Shown piece after piece: positions 39,546 through 48,593 of a stretch of 64,000 nt of DNA. The position numbers and the translations under genes were made by a program. The first letter of the stretch is position 1. Every line of letters starts with the position of its first letter. The notes below the pieces were generated by a model. That model had not been told where the DNA came from. It did not search any database and worked only from the letters and a program-made list of their open reading frames with translations. This DNA comes from CAWAYH01 sp963786195 (GTDB lineage: Bacteria > Acidobacteriota > Vicinamibacteria > Vicinamibacterales > 2-12-FULL-66-21), in NCBI GenBank assembly GCA_963786195.1, contig CAWAYH010000011.1, positions 558,001-622,000 on the forward strand, in the 5' to 3' direction.

Positions 39546-40768
39546 CGTGCGTCGACCGCGCGCTCGAGTCCGGCTTCACGCGCACTCCGGACGGCCGCCT
39601 CCAGAAGGGGCATCAGGGGCTTCAATCGCGTGGGCCATGCCACCGGTCGAAGATTGGCGCGCGCGGCCTGCGCGCGTCGTTCGACCGGGGTACGACCGAG
39701 TTGCTCTACCAGCAACGCGGCGAACTCCTGACTCGAGGCCGCCGTTCTGCAGGCGGGCGCGACCTCTGGCGGCAGTCCCTCAGCGACCTGACGAGTCACG
39801 ACGCACGGCAGCCCCGCTGCGACCGCCTCGAGGACCTTATTCTGAACTCCGCGCGCCAGTTGCAACGGCGCGGCCGCGACTGCCGCCTGCCAGAGGAATG
39901 GCCTGATGTCCGGGACCGTGCCGGTGACGACGACCCCTGAGTCGGGGCTCGCCAATCGCGACACCTCAGCGGATGGTGAAGCGCCAATCAGCACGAGCTG
40001 GGCATCGCCACGCGCGGCTCGCACGATCGGCCAGACTTCCCGGGCGAGCCAGAGTGCACCCTCGACGTTGGGGCCATAGTTCATCACGCCCGAAAAGACG
40101 ATCGAGGCTGACGGCCGGGGTGGGCCGGACGGTACGAACGACTCGAGATCGACACCGTTCTCCATGACGATCACGGGCCTGGCCGGGCCCAGCGCGAGAA
40201 GAGCGCCGCGCTCCTTTTCGTTGACGACGAGCGTCGTGAACGCTTTTCCCATGGCGAGCGCTTCGAAGCGGCCCAGCTCCCGGGCTTCACGCCGATAGAT
40301 CCAGCGAAGTGGCACGCGACTCGTAGTCGCCAGCGCGGCCCACTTTGCAGAGTCGGCATCGATCATGTCGATGACGCAGGGGATCGTCGAAAGGGGAGGC
40401 TGAAACGCGAAGCGTGCCATGCTCGAGCAGAACGCCAGCACGACGTCCGGCGGCCTCCGACGCACCAGCTGGGTGAGCAGCGGCTGGAGGTCCGGTGAAT
40501 CGAGCAGGCAGTGGGTGAGGGGCGTGGATCCTGGCAGCGCGGCCACGCCCCGGACGGCATTCCAGACACGGGGCACCCTCGCCGTGAGGACTTCGCCCGC
40601 GACCCCCTTGAGATCCCGGGCGTGCGATTCCTCCTCCTCGTCGTGAACCAGCGCAGCGACGTCGACTTCGGCGTGCGACGCGATCTCGCGGAGCATGTGA
40701 AACACACGCACACGATCGCCACGATTCGGCGCATACGGCAGTCGCTGGGAGAGGATGAGGACGCGCAT
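39542..40768 (-). CDS. PEP-CTERM/exosortase-associated sugar transferase (Stp1-type)
   Basis: Glycosyltransferase of 408 residues resembling the exosortase-associated sugar transferase family. It begins RVLILSQRLPYAPNRGDRVR, with the middle segment VIDMIDADSAKWAALA, FSGVMNYGPNVEGALWLARE and APLQLARGVQNKVLEAVAAG in the donor half. These motifs are typical of that group and rare elsewhere. The start overlaps the upstream GT4 stop (TGATG); the stop overlaps gmhB. It supports this being a genuine exosortase/EPS locus. Expected to act on the inner face of the membrane; sugar unknown. Confidence 0.87.
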   Translation of the reverse strand: MRVLILSQRLPYAPNRGDRVRVFHMLREIASHAEVDVAALVHDEEEESHARDLKGVAGEVLTARVPRVWNAVRGVAALPGSTPLTHCLLDSPDLQPLLTQLVRRRPPDVVLAFCSSMARFAFQPPLSTIPCVIDMIDADSAKWAALATTSRVPLRWIYRREARELGRFEALAMGKAFTTLVVNEKERGALLALGPARPVIVMENGVDLESFVPSGPPRPSASIVFSGVMNYGPNVEGALWLAREVWPIVRAARGDAQLVLIGASPSAEVSRLASPDSGVVVTGTVPDIRPFLWQAAVAAAPLQLARGVQNKVLEAVAAGLPCVVTRQVAEGLPPEVAPACRTAASSQEFAALLVEQLGRTPVERRAQAARANLRPVAWPTRLKPLMPLLEAAVRSAREAGLERAVDAR

Positions 40769-41940
40769 CAGCACCCTACCCCAACGAGGCTCGCGTGTAG
40801 CTCGCCGATCTGCCGGGCGGCACGCTCCCACGTGAAGTAGCTCAGCACGCGCTCTCTCCCGGCGTGTCCCATGCGGCGCCTCAGCTCCGCATCCGCCACC
40901 AGCCGGCGGATCGCCGCGGCCAGCTCGGGAACGTCATCTCCCTGAACCAGCAGCCCCGATTCGCCCGCAGCCACGGCTTCGGGCACGCCGCCGCTCGCGC
41001 CCCCAATCACAGGCAGCCCGCTCGACGAGGCTTCGAGAAACACGATACCGAAGCCCTCGAAGTCGTTTCCCTCGAGCCGGTTTGGATGGACGAAGAGGTC
41101 CGCGGCCGCGTAGTAGCGTGGCAGATCAGCTTCGTCTGCTTTTCCCGCGAATGTGACCCGATCGCCCAGCGCACGGTCTGACACCATGGTTTCGAGCCGT
41201 TTGCGCTCTTCGCCATCGCCGACGATCACGTAGCGAAGGTTCGGAGTCTCCCGCCGGAGTGAATCGAGCGCGGCGATGGCCAGATCGTGTCCCTTGCGAG
41301 CCTGAAGCCGTCCGATCGTCAGCATTACTATCTCGCCTGCCGGAGCCAGCCTGCGGCGGAGCTCGCCTGCGTCCGTGTCAGGCCGGAACCGTTGCGGGTC
41401 GACTCCCGGTTCGACGACGTGAATGTGTTGTCGGGGGACCCCGAATGTTTCGAGCTTGCTGGCGGTGTTGTGGCTGTTGGCCACGACGGCGGCGGCCGCA
41501 CGATGGACGCGACTGAGGAGCGCGCGCAGCTCGCGCGACGTCTGCACGTAACCGAGTTCCTCGCCGTGGGTCCAGCACACGAACCGTGGCCCGCCTACCG
41601 TCCGGGCCATCAGCGCCGGCAGGCCTTCGGGCAGCGCTCGCCCGCAGTGCACGATGGAAGGTCGGCCTGACGTGAGCGATCGGATTCTGGCCGCCGTCTT
41701 CAGGTGCGTCGCGAGCGCAGACGGCTGCAGCACTCCCCAGTGCGCCATCTTCATGGGACGCCGGAGGATTGTCAGGGAGCCGTCGACTTCGGGCGGTGTC
41801 TGGTCTGGGCCGTCAGTCAGCACCGTGACGGACGGCCCTGAGACCCGGGAGTAGATGTTCTTCATGAGCACGGCGCTCCCGCCCACGAAGGGCGGGAACA
41901 GCTCGGTCACGAGAAGTATCTGACTCTGCGATGGTGTCAC
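40768..41940 (-). CDS. GT4-type glycosyltransferase
   Basis: GT-B glycosyltransferase of 390 residues. Opening QILLVTELFPPFVGGSAVLM; hinge THGEELGY and VVANSHNTASKLETFGV; donor half VMLTIGRLQARKGHDLAIAA, VGDGEERKRLE, then EGNDFEGFGIVFLEASSSGL, the E-x7-E signature, followed by GGASGGVPEAV. Length and motifs are standard and the frame is intact. It is translationally coupled to the Stp1-type transferase. Likely adds one sugar of the PEP-CTERM-associated exopolysaccharide. Confidence 0.92.
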   Translation of the reverse strand: MTPSQSQILLVTELFPPFVGGSAVLMKNIYSRVSGPSVTVLTDGPDQTPPEVDGSLTILRRPMKMAHWGVLQPSALATHLKTAARIRSLTSGRPSIVHCGRALPEGLPALMARTVGGPRFVCWTHGEELGYVQTSRELRALLSRVHRAAAAVVANSHNTASKLETFGVPRQHIHVVEPGVDPQRFRPDTDAGELRRRLAPAGEIVMLTIGRLQARKGHDLAIAALDSLRRETPNLRYVIVGDGEERKRLETMVSDRALGDRVTFAGKADEADLPRYYAAADLFVHPNRLEGNDFEGFGIVFLEASSSGLPVIGGASGGVPEAVAAGESGLLVQGDDVPELAAAIRRLVADAELRRRMGHAGRERVLSYFTWERAARQIGELHASLVGVGC

Positions 41941-42019
41941 GAGATCGCGTGGCTCGCGCGCAATCAGGAAGCCTGGGACAATCTATCATCACACCATCGC
42001 GAGACGCGTTGAGCTGGCG

Positions 42020-42715
42020 TCAGGCAGCGCTCTGGACCGCGGACGAGCGGCGCAGGCGCCTCGCGCCGGCGGCGGCCAGTGCGGATCCCACGAGCAGCAG
42101 CGTGCCTGGCTCGGGGACGACGTCATAGTCGACAGTCAGCGTGGGAAAACGGTCGTCGAAGCCGGAATCCATGCTCCACATGCTGAAAGACGCCGCCGAA
42201 CATCCCGGGCGTGACGTTTCTCAGGACGAAACCGGCGAACTCGTCTTCGGCGAGCAGGCGTTCCTGCAGGAACTCGGTGCCGAGCGCGATCGCGGTCGAC
42301 GGAAAGAGGGGCACAAAGGACGTCAGCAGTCGATCGGCTGTTCAGATCGGCGGCCTGGACTGTGCCGTCACCGGTGTAGCCGTGAACCTCGCCCATGTGC
42401 GCGACAGCGACCGGAAGCGGCGCGCCCGTCAAGTGCAGTGTCAAGGTTGCTGACGTGATGACGGCGCCAGCAGGGATGAGGTCCAGCGCGAACTCCAGCG
42501 CCGTGCGTTCCTCCTGAGACGGGCTGATGGTCACGGTGTTCGTGCCCATATCCGCCTGCAGCACGAAGTTTCCCGACCCCGGGAACGCATCGATGCCACG
42601 ACGATCATCCGTCGGTGTGAGGACGATCGATCGCGGCGTCAGCGTCGAACGCAACGCCCGCGAATAGAGTCGCCAACGTGACCAGAACGCATCCCAGCTT
42701 TTTACTCGAGCCCAT
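42020..42715 (-). CDS. PEP-CTERM sorted secreted protein, DNRLRE-like (three frameshifts)
   Basis: Exported protein of about 230 residues, read across four frame segments. A signal peptide (MGSSKKLGCVLVTLATLFAG) precedes a beta-sandwich part (TALEFALDLIPAGAVITSAT, DDRFPTLTVDYDVV) that resembles DNRLRE-type surface domains. The C-terminal sorting tag is PEPGTLLLVGSALAAAGARR plus further arginines, the exosortase recognition signal: PEP, transmembrane stretch, basic tail. The +1 slips are near 42640, 42330 and 42185; correcting all three gives a length divisible by three. It lies in the minus-strand exosortase run, so it is a likely XrtA substrate released into the matrix. Confidence 0.8.
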
Positions 42716-42834
42716 ACTGCCCCCTTTCGAGTTCGAATGAAGGCGGTCGAGGAAGTGTAGGGGCTGACTCGAGACTTCCTGTGGGATTTGCGTCGAGCCG
42801 GTGCGACTGCCGGCTCGGGTGTCCTTGCCCCGAA

Positions 42835-43002
42835 CTACGAATGCTCGAGACGCGAGAACCGCCGGCGCGCGTAGGCCGCGGCCGCGAAGAGCACGAGCCC
42901 GAGGATGAACAGCGAGCCTGACTCAGATGGGTTCGAAAGCGGGAGCCGCTGCGACACGGCCAACCCGATTCCAGCGAACGAGCCTAATACGATGTGCGAC
43001 AT
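42835..43002 (-). CDS. 55-residue ORF that is almost only a PEP-CTERM-like tail
   Basis: Small protein MSHIVLGSFAGIGLAVS..., 55 residues, ending LSNPSESG, then LFILGLVLFAAAAYARRR and a short polar end. It has the three-part layout of an exosortase tag (P-S-E-S motif, one membrane span, arginine cluster) but almost no mature domain before it. Codon use is GC3-rich, like the neighbours. It sits between the TPR lipoprotein gene and the PEP-CTERM gene on the same strand. It could be a decoy or regulator of sorting, a peptide substrate, or a relic of a degraded PEP-CTERM gene. No clear ribosome-binding site. Confidence 0.5.
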   Translation of the reverse strand: MSHIVLGSFAGIGLAVSQRLPLSNPSESGSLFILGLVLFAAAAYARRRFSRLEHS

Positions 43003-43210
43003 AGTTACTGCTTCTGGCTTTCCGAATTACTCACTGTTCCATTGAGCAATCGTCCTGCCAGGACCAACTCCTGCCGCACACGGTGTAAGTCGTTGACAAA
43101 TGGACCCTTAACACTTGTGACGCCCGGGCAACCGCGCACAGGCTCCCGTGGGGGAGACTTTTGTCGGCTGCCCGAGCGTTCTGCGATGTCGGGCGTGCAA
43201 CCAGCGGAGG
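43003..43210. promoter_or_regulatory. Gap upstream of the 55-aa ORF, with a small palindrome
   Basis: Contains the palindrome GTCCTG-c-CAGGAC at 43052-43064, about 50 bases upstream of the 55-aa ORF start. Otherwise I see no ORF. It may carry a promoter separating the TPR gene from the PEP-CTERM genes. Confidence 0.3.
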
Positions 43211-45481
43211 TTACAGGGTCGCGAGCACGCGCGTGGCCTCGACGGCCCCATCGAAGTTCGGCTTCAGACGCAGCGCGGTCTCGAGTGATTTCTTCGCGCT
43301 CTCACGGTTGCCGTTCTTCGCGAAGGCGAGCCCGAGGTGGAAGTGATAGAGCGGGTTCGTGGGATCGTTCTTCACGCAGTCCTCGAACTCCCGAATCGCG
43401 AGGCTGAGGAGACCCTTGTGGTAGTAGATCCAGCCGAGCGTGTCGGCGACCTCGACTCGTTTCGGCAGCTTCGCTTTGGCAACCCTCGCGAGCTGGAGAG
43501 CGAGATCCAGGTTCTGGCCTCGCTCGACGTAAATCCAGGCGAGGTTGTTGGCCGCGACCGCCGCGTCCGGGTTGATCTGGAGCACCTTCTCGTACGTCCG
43601 CTGCGCGTCCGCGGCTTCACCCATGGACTCCTGGATCATCGCGACCATCGTCAACGCAGCGACGGGTCGGGACTGACGTGAGGCCAGCGCCTCGAACTCC
43701 TTGCGTGCCTCGGGCAGCCGCTTCATCGCGACGTAGAACTTTCCGAGCGATTCATAGGCGTCCAGGTTGGCCGGATCGGCTTCGAGCGCTTTCCGAAGGT
43801 GGATTTCGGCGTTGGTCGAGTCACCAATCGCGGCGTAGGTGCGGCCGGCCAGCAGTTGAGCTCCGGAGTCATTCGGCGTCCGCTTGAGGCGTTCTTCCAC
43901 CCGAGCCCGAGCCTTGTCGAACTGTCGGGCGCTGAGATCCAGGCTGACGAGACCGGTGGTGGCATCCAGATAGTCAGGATCGAGCGCGAGCGCTTCCTGG
44001 AACCTCTGCGCTGCACCAGCACGGTCGCCTTTGAGCCCGAGCAGGAATCCAAGTTGTGTCCGCGGCCCGGCGTTCTTGGGGTAGGTCGCCACGAGCTCCG
44101 CGAGCACGCCCTCCGCGCGGGTGACGTCGCGCTGTGCCAGGTAGCCGCGCGCCAGCACCAGCCGTGCCTCCATGCTGCCGGGGTCGTTTTTCGCCGCCTG
44201 TGCGGCGAGATCGACGGACGTCGTGACCGCGCCCGACGCCAGGTGGAGCTTGGCGAGCTCAATCTGGGCTTCAGCGGCGCGCGGATTCAATCGGACGGTC
44301 TCGGCGAACGCGTTCTTGGCATCCTCCGGCCGCTGCTGCATCAGGGCGAGCCGGCCGCGAGCGAAGTGTGCCTGCGCGGATCTCGGGTTGGCGTTGATGG
44401 CCGTGTCGACCGTTCTGACGGCGTCATCCAGCTTCTTGCGCGAGACCTGAATGGTGGCTTTCAGCAGGAGCGCTTGCGTGTCGCTGCCGCTCGATTTCAG
44501 CACCTGCTCGACGAGGCGTTCGGCGTCCTCCGTTCGACCCGCGCGAAGATCGATGCCCGCAAGGCGGACCCGCGCGCGCGCCGACCACTGGGGATCGTCC
44601 ACCACGGTCTTGAGAAGCGGAACCGCCTCCTGTGTGCGGCCCATCGCCAGGTAGTAGTCCGCCAGCATCAGGCGTGATACGGACGAGGGATCGGCCGTTG
44701 TGACGGCGACGAGAAAGGGTTCCGCCTTCGCCGCGCGCTTGGTCGCAAGGTACAGGTTCGCGAGGGCGCGGTTGGCCCGCGCATCCGTTGGCGCAGCCGC
44801 GACGGCTTTCTCCAGCAGGGCCTCGGCTTCAGGAAGCTGGCCGACGGTCCAATAAAAGTTCGCCAGCCCGAGCTGGGCCTGAAGGGACGTGGGATTGCGC
44901 GCGAGTGCCCGCTTGAACGTTTCCTCCGCGGCCGCCCGGTTGCCGCTCGCCAGCTGAATCGTTCCGAGGTTGGCGTACGTGCTCATGCGGTCCGGATCCA
45001 GCTTGAGCGCTTCCTCGACCTCGTCGATGGCCGCGTCGAAATCCTTGAGTCCGGCCAGGGTGTTGCCGAGGAGCACCTGAGCCCGGACGTTGGCCGGCTG
45101 CTTCTCGAGCGCCTGCGTTGCCCGGGCTTTGGCATCCTCGAAGCGCCCGGCCAGCAGGAGCAGATTGCCCGCGTCGACTTGTGCGTCGACGTTATCCGGC
45201 AGCAGGTCCGCGGCCCGCACCTGTTCGCGAAGGCCGTTCACCGGATCGCCCGTCTGGAGGTAGCTGGCGGCCAGCTTCAGGCGCGCTTCACCGAAACGCG
45301 GATCGATCTTGATGGCGTTCCGGTATTCGACGATGGCTTCGCGGAACTTCTTCTGCTCGAAGTACCTGTTCCCGCTCTCGAGATACTTCTGTTTGGTGAC
45401 GTTCGGGTCCCCGGAGCACGCGGTGCAGGCAGCAAGCAGCAGCGCGAGCGCAAGGCGTCTGTTCAGCAGCTGAATCATCAT
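43211..45481 (-). CDS. PEP-CTERM system TPR-repeat lipoprotein (PrsT-like)
   Basis: Lipoprotein of 756 residues. The signal ends in a lipobox, LALLLAACTACSGD, so it is lipidated at Cys. About 20 tetratricopeptide repeats follow to the end (for example YLESGNRYFEQKKFREAIVEYRNAIKIDP, quoted only as the first unit's pattern A/Y-x-x-G-N-x-Y...A-I-x-x-DP). Size and architecture match the TPR lipoprotein family found next to exosortase and EpsI genes. Its position directly after EpsI supports that. It is thought to serve as a periplasmic or outer-membrane scaffold for EPS and PEP-CTERM export; the precise role is not known. Confidence 0.9.
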   Translation of the reverse strand: MMIQLLNRRLALALLLAACTACSGDPNVTKQKYLESGNRYFEQKKFREAIVEYRNAIKIDPRFGEARLKLAASYLQTGDPVNGLREQVRAADLLPDNVDAQVDAGNLLLLAGRFEDAKARATQALEKQPANVRAQVLLGNTLAGLKDFDAAIDEVEEALKLDPDRMSTYANLGTIQLASGNRAAAEETFKRALARNPTSLQAQLGLANFYWTVGQLPEAEALLEKAVAAAPTDARANRALANLYLATKRAAKAEPFLVAVTTADPSSVSRLMLADYYLAMGRTQEAVPLLKTVVDDPQWSARARVRLAGIDLRAGRTEDAERLVEQVLKSSGSDTQALLLKATIQVSRKKLDDAVRTVDTAINANPRSAQAHFARGRLALMQQRPEDAKNAFAETVRLNPRAAEAQIELAKLHLASGAVTTSVDLAAQAAKNDPGSMEARLVLARGYLAQRDVTRAEGVLAELVATYPKNAGPRTQLGFLLGLKGDRAGAAQRFQEALALDPDYLDATTGLVSLDLSARQFDKARARVEERLKRTPNDSGAQLLAGRTYAAIGDSTNAEIHLRKALEADPANLDAYESLGKFYVAMKRLPEARKEFEALASRQSRPVAALTMVAMIQESMGEAADAQRTYEKVLQINPDAAVAANNLAWIYVERGQNLDLALQLARVAKAKLPKRVEVADTLGWIYYHKGLLSLAIREFEDCVKNDPTNPLYHFHLGLAFAKNGNRESAKKSLETALRLKPNFDGAVEATRVLATL

Positions 45482-45496
45482 GGTGCGGACGACCTC

Positions 45497-46141
45497 TTAT
45501 TCGGGAATGTGGCGACCGAGAAGCGGCAGCAGTTCCACGGCGAATTCCTGGGCAGCAGTCTGCGCCGCCTGCTCGCTTCGCACCGGTTGGGCAGGGCACA
45601 GGATGCGCACGAGGGCCGCGTCCGATCGACGCGTCCGTGCGGCGTCGAGAAAGAGAAAGGCCTTGCTCGCGTACTCACTGGCCACGACGCGGCCCTGGCT
45701 CTGATACCAGTACAGAACGAGCTGACGCTCTTCGCCCTTCTGCACCGTCACGCGATTGATGGTCGCGCTCGCGGACTCGCGCCGCCGGTCGGGAATCGTG
45801 AGTCGTTCGATCGGTCCCGGGACCCAGCCCGCACCGGGCAGACAATTCATCGGCGAGTGAATCGAATCGTCCTGGCGCTGCGACGCGTGGTAGCCGATGT
45901 AGAGGCCCAGCGTCATGCCGGCCTTGCCGGAGTAGATGCGGGTCAGGTAATCGTCCGCGCCGAGCACCTTCAGGACGCGCTCGTCGAGTGGCGGTGCCTG
46001 GCGTCCACGCCACTCGCCGATCTCGAGCGGCAGTCCGATCAGCGGTTCACGAGGCGGTGGCGCGGCCGGCTCCGCAGCCAGCGTGAGCAGGCCCCAGCTG
46101 GCCAGAAACAGGGCGGCGAGAAAGAGTGCGCGACGTGTCAT
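45497..46141 (-). CDS. epsI: Exosortase-associated protein EpsI
   Basis: Periplasmic/membrane protein of 214 residues with an N-terminal hydrophobic helix (RALFLAALFLASWGLLTLA), then PLEIGEWRGRQAPPLDERVL and the family hallmark IHSPMNCLPGAGW. The later segment VLYWYQSQGRVVASEY is also conserved. EpsI is normally fused to or encoded beside exosortase; here its ATG overlaps the exosortase stop. It is required for EPS/PEP-CTERM function in related systems, although its biochemistry is not settled. Frame intact. Confidence 0.93.
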   Translation of the reverse strand: MTRRALFLAALFLASWGLLTLAAEPAAPPPREPLIGLPLEIGEWRGRQAPPLDERVLKVLGADDYLTRIYSGKAGMTLGLYIGYHASQRQDDSIHSPMNCLPGAGWVPGPIERLTIPDRRRESASATINRVTVQKGEERQLVLYWYQSQGRVVASEYASKAFLFLDAARTRRSDAALVRILCPAQPVRSEQAAQTAAQEFAVELLPLLGRHIPE

Positions 46142-47017
46142 GAGCTGTACTCAGGCGTGACCTGAACGGCGGCGCCCGGTTTCGGCAACACCAGTCTGAT
46201 CAGCCGTTCGACGGCGACCAGCATCAGAAACGCCGTCACGAAGACGAGCCATCCCGAGAAACTGTGGAAGAACCCTTCAGCGGCAGCCGGCCCCAGGTAG
46301 TGCGCGGCAATCCCGGTCCCCGCCACTCGGATGCCGTTCGCGGCAATCGCGAGGGGGATGGTCGAGAGCGCGAGCAGCACACGAGCGCTGGTGCGGCGGT
46401 CGGCGAAGTACCCGAACACGATGCCCAGCGTCAGCAGCGACACGAGCGACCTGATGCCGCTGCAGGCTTCGGCGACTTCCAGCGTCGTGGACGCCAGCAC
46501 GATGACGTTCCCCTCGCGGAGAACCGGCACGCCGAAGGACGACACGAGGCCCTCGCCGAGGCGCGACGCGATGAGTTGCAGCGGAAACGCGATCTGGTTG
46601 AACAGGATTGCGGGAATCGGGATGGCCAGCAGCAGAAAGGCCAGCGGAAACGTCAGGATGCGCAGGTGGGCCGTGCCTGCGAGAAAGAGCACCACGCCGG
46701 CGAGCGCCATCACGAACGAGATCCGCGTGAGAAAGAACTCCGATCCGAGAGTTCCGGCAGCCAGCAGAAACACGCTGACACGCGACCACGAGCAGGCCCA
46801 GGATGGTGCGCGGCTTGAGCGGCGTCTCCCGCAACTTTCCCCAGCGCTCGTACACGAACCAGGCCGCCAGGGGCGCAATGACGAAACCGTGCGAATAGTT
46901 GTCGTCCGTCCACCAGTCCTGCACGAGACGACGAAGCACGTTCCCGTAGAGCAGCAAACCGCTCAGGGTCAACGCGAGGAGCGGCCACAGCCGCGTGTAA
47001 CGGGCTCCCGGGTCCAT
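46138..47017 (-). CDS. xrtA: Exosortase (XrtA/EpsH-like), one frameshift
   Basis: Polytopic membrane cysteine protease/transpeptidase of about 292 residues that cleaves PEP-CTERM tags. Eight hydrophobic segments are visible. The catalytic triad regions are present: Cys in EACSGIRSLVSLL, Arg in AIAANGIRVAGTG and His in FFHSFSGWLVF. The start MDPGARYTRLWPLLALTLSG and DWWTDDNYSHGFVIAPLA are family-typical. A +1 slip near 46779 (GCGTGTCAG; dropping one T gives VVAVSVFLLAAG) joins the halves to a normal length. The XrtA assignment rests on the EpsI, TPR and Stp1-type neighbours. Substrates in the window: the proteins at 42020-42715 and 47211-47851. Confidence 0.9.
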
Positions 47018-47139
47018 GACGTTGGTATGAGCAACCGGTTAACCAGCCGGCACGCCAGGCGGCCCGTGTGCTCTTACCCCTTTTATTGCAATAACTTAGC
47101 TATCGAATCTACTGGGGGTCTGATGACTGGCGGGGGAGG

Positions 47140-47195
47140 AAGTCGCTCGTTTGCGCGACTTAAGTGGGCGCGGGAGCTGAAGTCTGCTCCCGCGC
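47140..47195 (-). terminator. Two tandem hairpins after the PEP-CTERM gene
   Basis: On the minus strand, just downstream of the PEP-CTERM stop, lies GCGCGGGAGC-(8 nt)-GCTCCCGCGC (47168-47195), then AAGTCGC-(8 nt)-GCGACTT (47140-47161). Both stems are perfect. There is no long T tract, so termination strength is uncertain. The layout suggests the exosortase gene has its own promoter in 47018-47139. Confidence 0.45.
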
Positions 47196-47210
47196 GCCAG
47201 GGATTCAATC

Positions 47211-47851
47211 TCAGTCGACCGGTTCCACGCTCTTGCGACGACGCAGCCGCGCGGCGACGAACGCGAGGCCGGTGCCCAGGAGCATCAGGGAACGCGGCTC
47301 CGGCGCGGGCACGCTCGGCGTGTCGATGCTGTCTCGAATCAGCTCGAACTGCGCGCGGATGTCGGCTGCACCAGGCAGGCCGAGAAGCCCGTCGGGGATC
47401 ACGAACTGTGCGTTCGACAGCGTGATCTGAAGCAGGCCGCCGTTCCCGAAGTAGAAGTCCATCGGCTTGCCCCACTCGACGTAGCCGTAGCCGAGCGAGA
47501 ACAGGATTTCGACCGCGCCCGTCACGCCCCCGGCACTTCCGTTGTAGCCGGGATCGGGACGGCTGAAGGTGAGGCCCACCTCAATCGGGTATTGCTTCTT
47601 GTCGTCGTCGTTCACGGCCGTTTCGTTGGTGCCGATGCGGAACAGGTCCTGCTCCAGCACGTCTGTTCGTCGAGTCGAGCCAGAACTTGAACGGGATGTC
47701 CAGCAGATCCTTCGTCCCACAGCACGAGGCCGGGGTCCGAGTCGTGGAACTTGACCCAGTAGTCATCCAGCTGGAACGTCGTCGCCTGGGCGGTCCCGAT
47801 GGATCCCAGGAGCATCACGAAGGCTGCTAAAAGAACTCTCACGTGTCGCAT
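47211..47851 (-). CDS. PEP-CTERM sorted secreted protein (two frameshifts)
   Basis: Exported protein of about 212 residues. The signal peptide is HVRVLLAAFVMLLGSIGTAQA. The mature part is beta-rich (TFQLDDYWVKFHDSDPG, KDLLDIPFKFWLDSTN, LEQDLFRIGTNETAVNDDDK), close to a family of short acidobacterial/proteobacterial PEP-CTERM proteins. The tag is PEPRSLMLLGTGLAFVAARL followed by arginines. +1 slips near 47720 and 47670 separate three frames; correcting both gives a length divisible by three. It is the first gene of the minus-strand exosortase run and a likely substrate of the enzyme encoded next. Confidence 0.82.
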
Positions 47852-48055
47852 CTGATCGCTCCGTCTCGCAGAAACGGATACAAATTCCCGTAACACGTAG
47901 TGCAAATCTGTGACCAGGGATTCTGATCGCCTAAGTAGTTCTGCAGCGACCAGTTACGAGGACCGACCATTCACAAAGTCCGCGCGAGTTCTCGCTCCGG
48001 GAGGTCGAAAGGTACCCCACGCGACGACAACGGCGAAGTCGAAACGCCCGGCGAA

Positions 48056-48319
48056 TCAGGCGCGTTCGACGCGCACGGGTCGCGGGATGTAGTGCGCGAC
48101 GTTCGCGCCGTTGCCACCGACCGAGTGGGTCGATTCGGGGGTCAGCGAATGATCCGGCGCGGCGTGCGAGTGCTGGAACACCTGCGCGCCGGTCGTTTCA
48201 ATCCGCATCGTGTATGCGATGGGCAGCTGATCGAGCAGCGTGCCGACAGCTTTCAACAGGGCGGGGGCGAACAAGTTCTCGTCTTCCGCCGTGAGCGATG
48301 AAATAAAACGAATCTCCAT
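48056..48319 (-). CDS. Small hypothetical protein (87 residues)
   Basis: Predicted 87-residue cytoplasmic protein starting MEIRFISSLTAEDENLFAPA, with a helical LLKAVGTLLDQLPIAYTMRIETT segment and a polar C-terminal third. Codon third positions are strongly GC, as in true genes here, and a GAGG ribosome-binding motif lies about 11 bases upstream of ATG 48319. I do not recognise a domain. It stands alone between the exosortase run and the GGDEF gene, divergent from the latter. Confidence 0.55.
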   Translation of the reverse strand: MEIRFISSLTAEDENLFAPALLKAVGTLLDQLPIAYTMRIETTGAQVFQHSHAAPDHSLTPESTHSVGGNGANVAHYIPRPVRVERA

Positions 48320-48593
48320 ATATCAGCCTCGAGCCTCTCCCTTGGCAGAAGACATGATTGCGAGCAACGATTCTGCAATCGCCATTCCCACACCAATTCA
48401 TTGGCGTTCATAGGTGTAAAGGCAGCGCGGCGGCTGATTGACCACGGCGAAAACCGCGTTAGCAAGAACAAAGCCCCCATGAGAGCGGACTTTTCCTGGC
48501 GACGCGCCGCGACAGAAGCGTCGTCCGACGAGCAAACTGAAGTAATCTCCCGGTAACTGAGCCGTTACTCCGGCCGGTCGATCGGCACGTGCC
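48320..48593. other. Divergent gap before the GGDEF gene
   Basis: 274 bases with promoters presumably in both directions. One weak hairpin, GTAAC-(6 nt)-GTTAC, lies near 48554-48568, just before the plus-strand start. I see no c-di-GMP riboswitch or other RNA motif that I can support. Confidence 0.3.

Noticed and set aside
48320..48593. c-di-GMP riboswitch before the GGDEF gene
   Set aside because: No recognisable GEMM-type core or paired stems; only one weak 5-bp hairpin.
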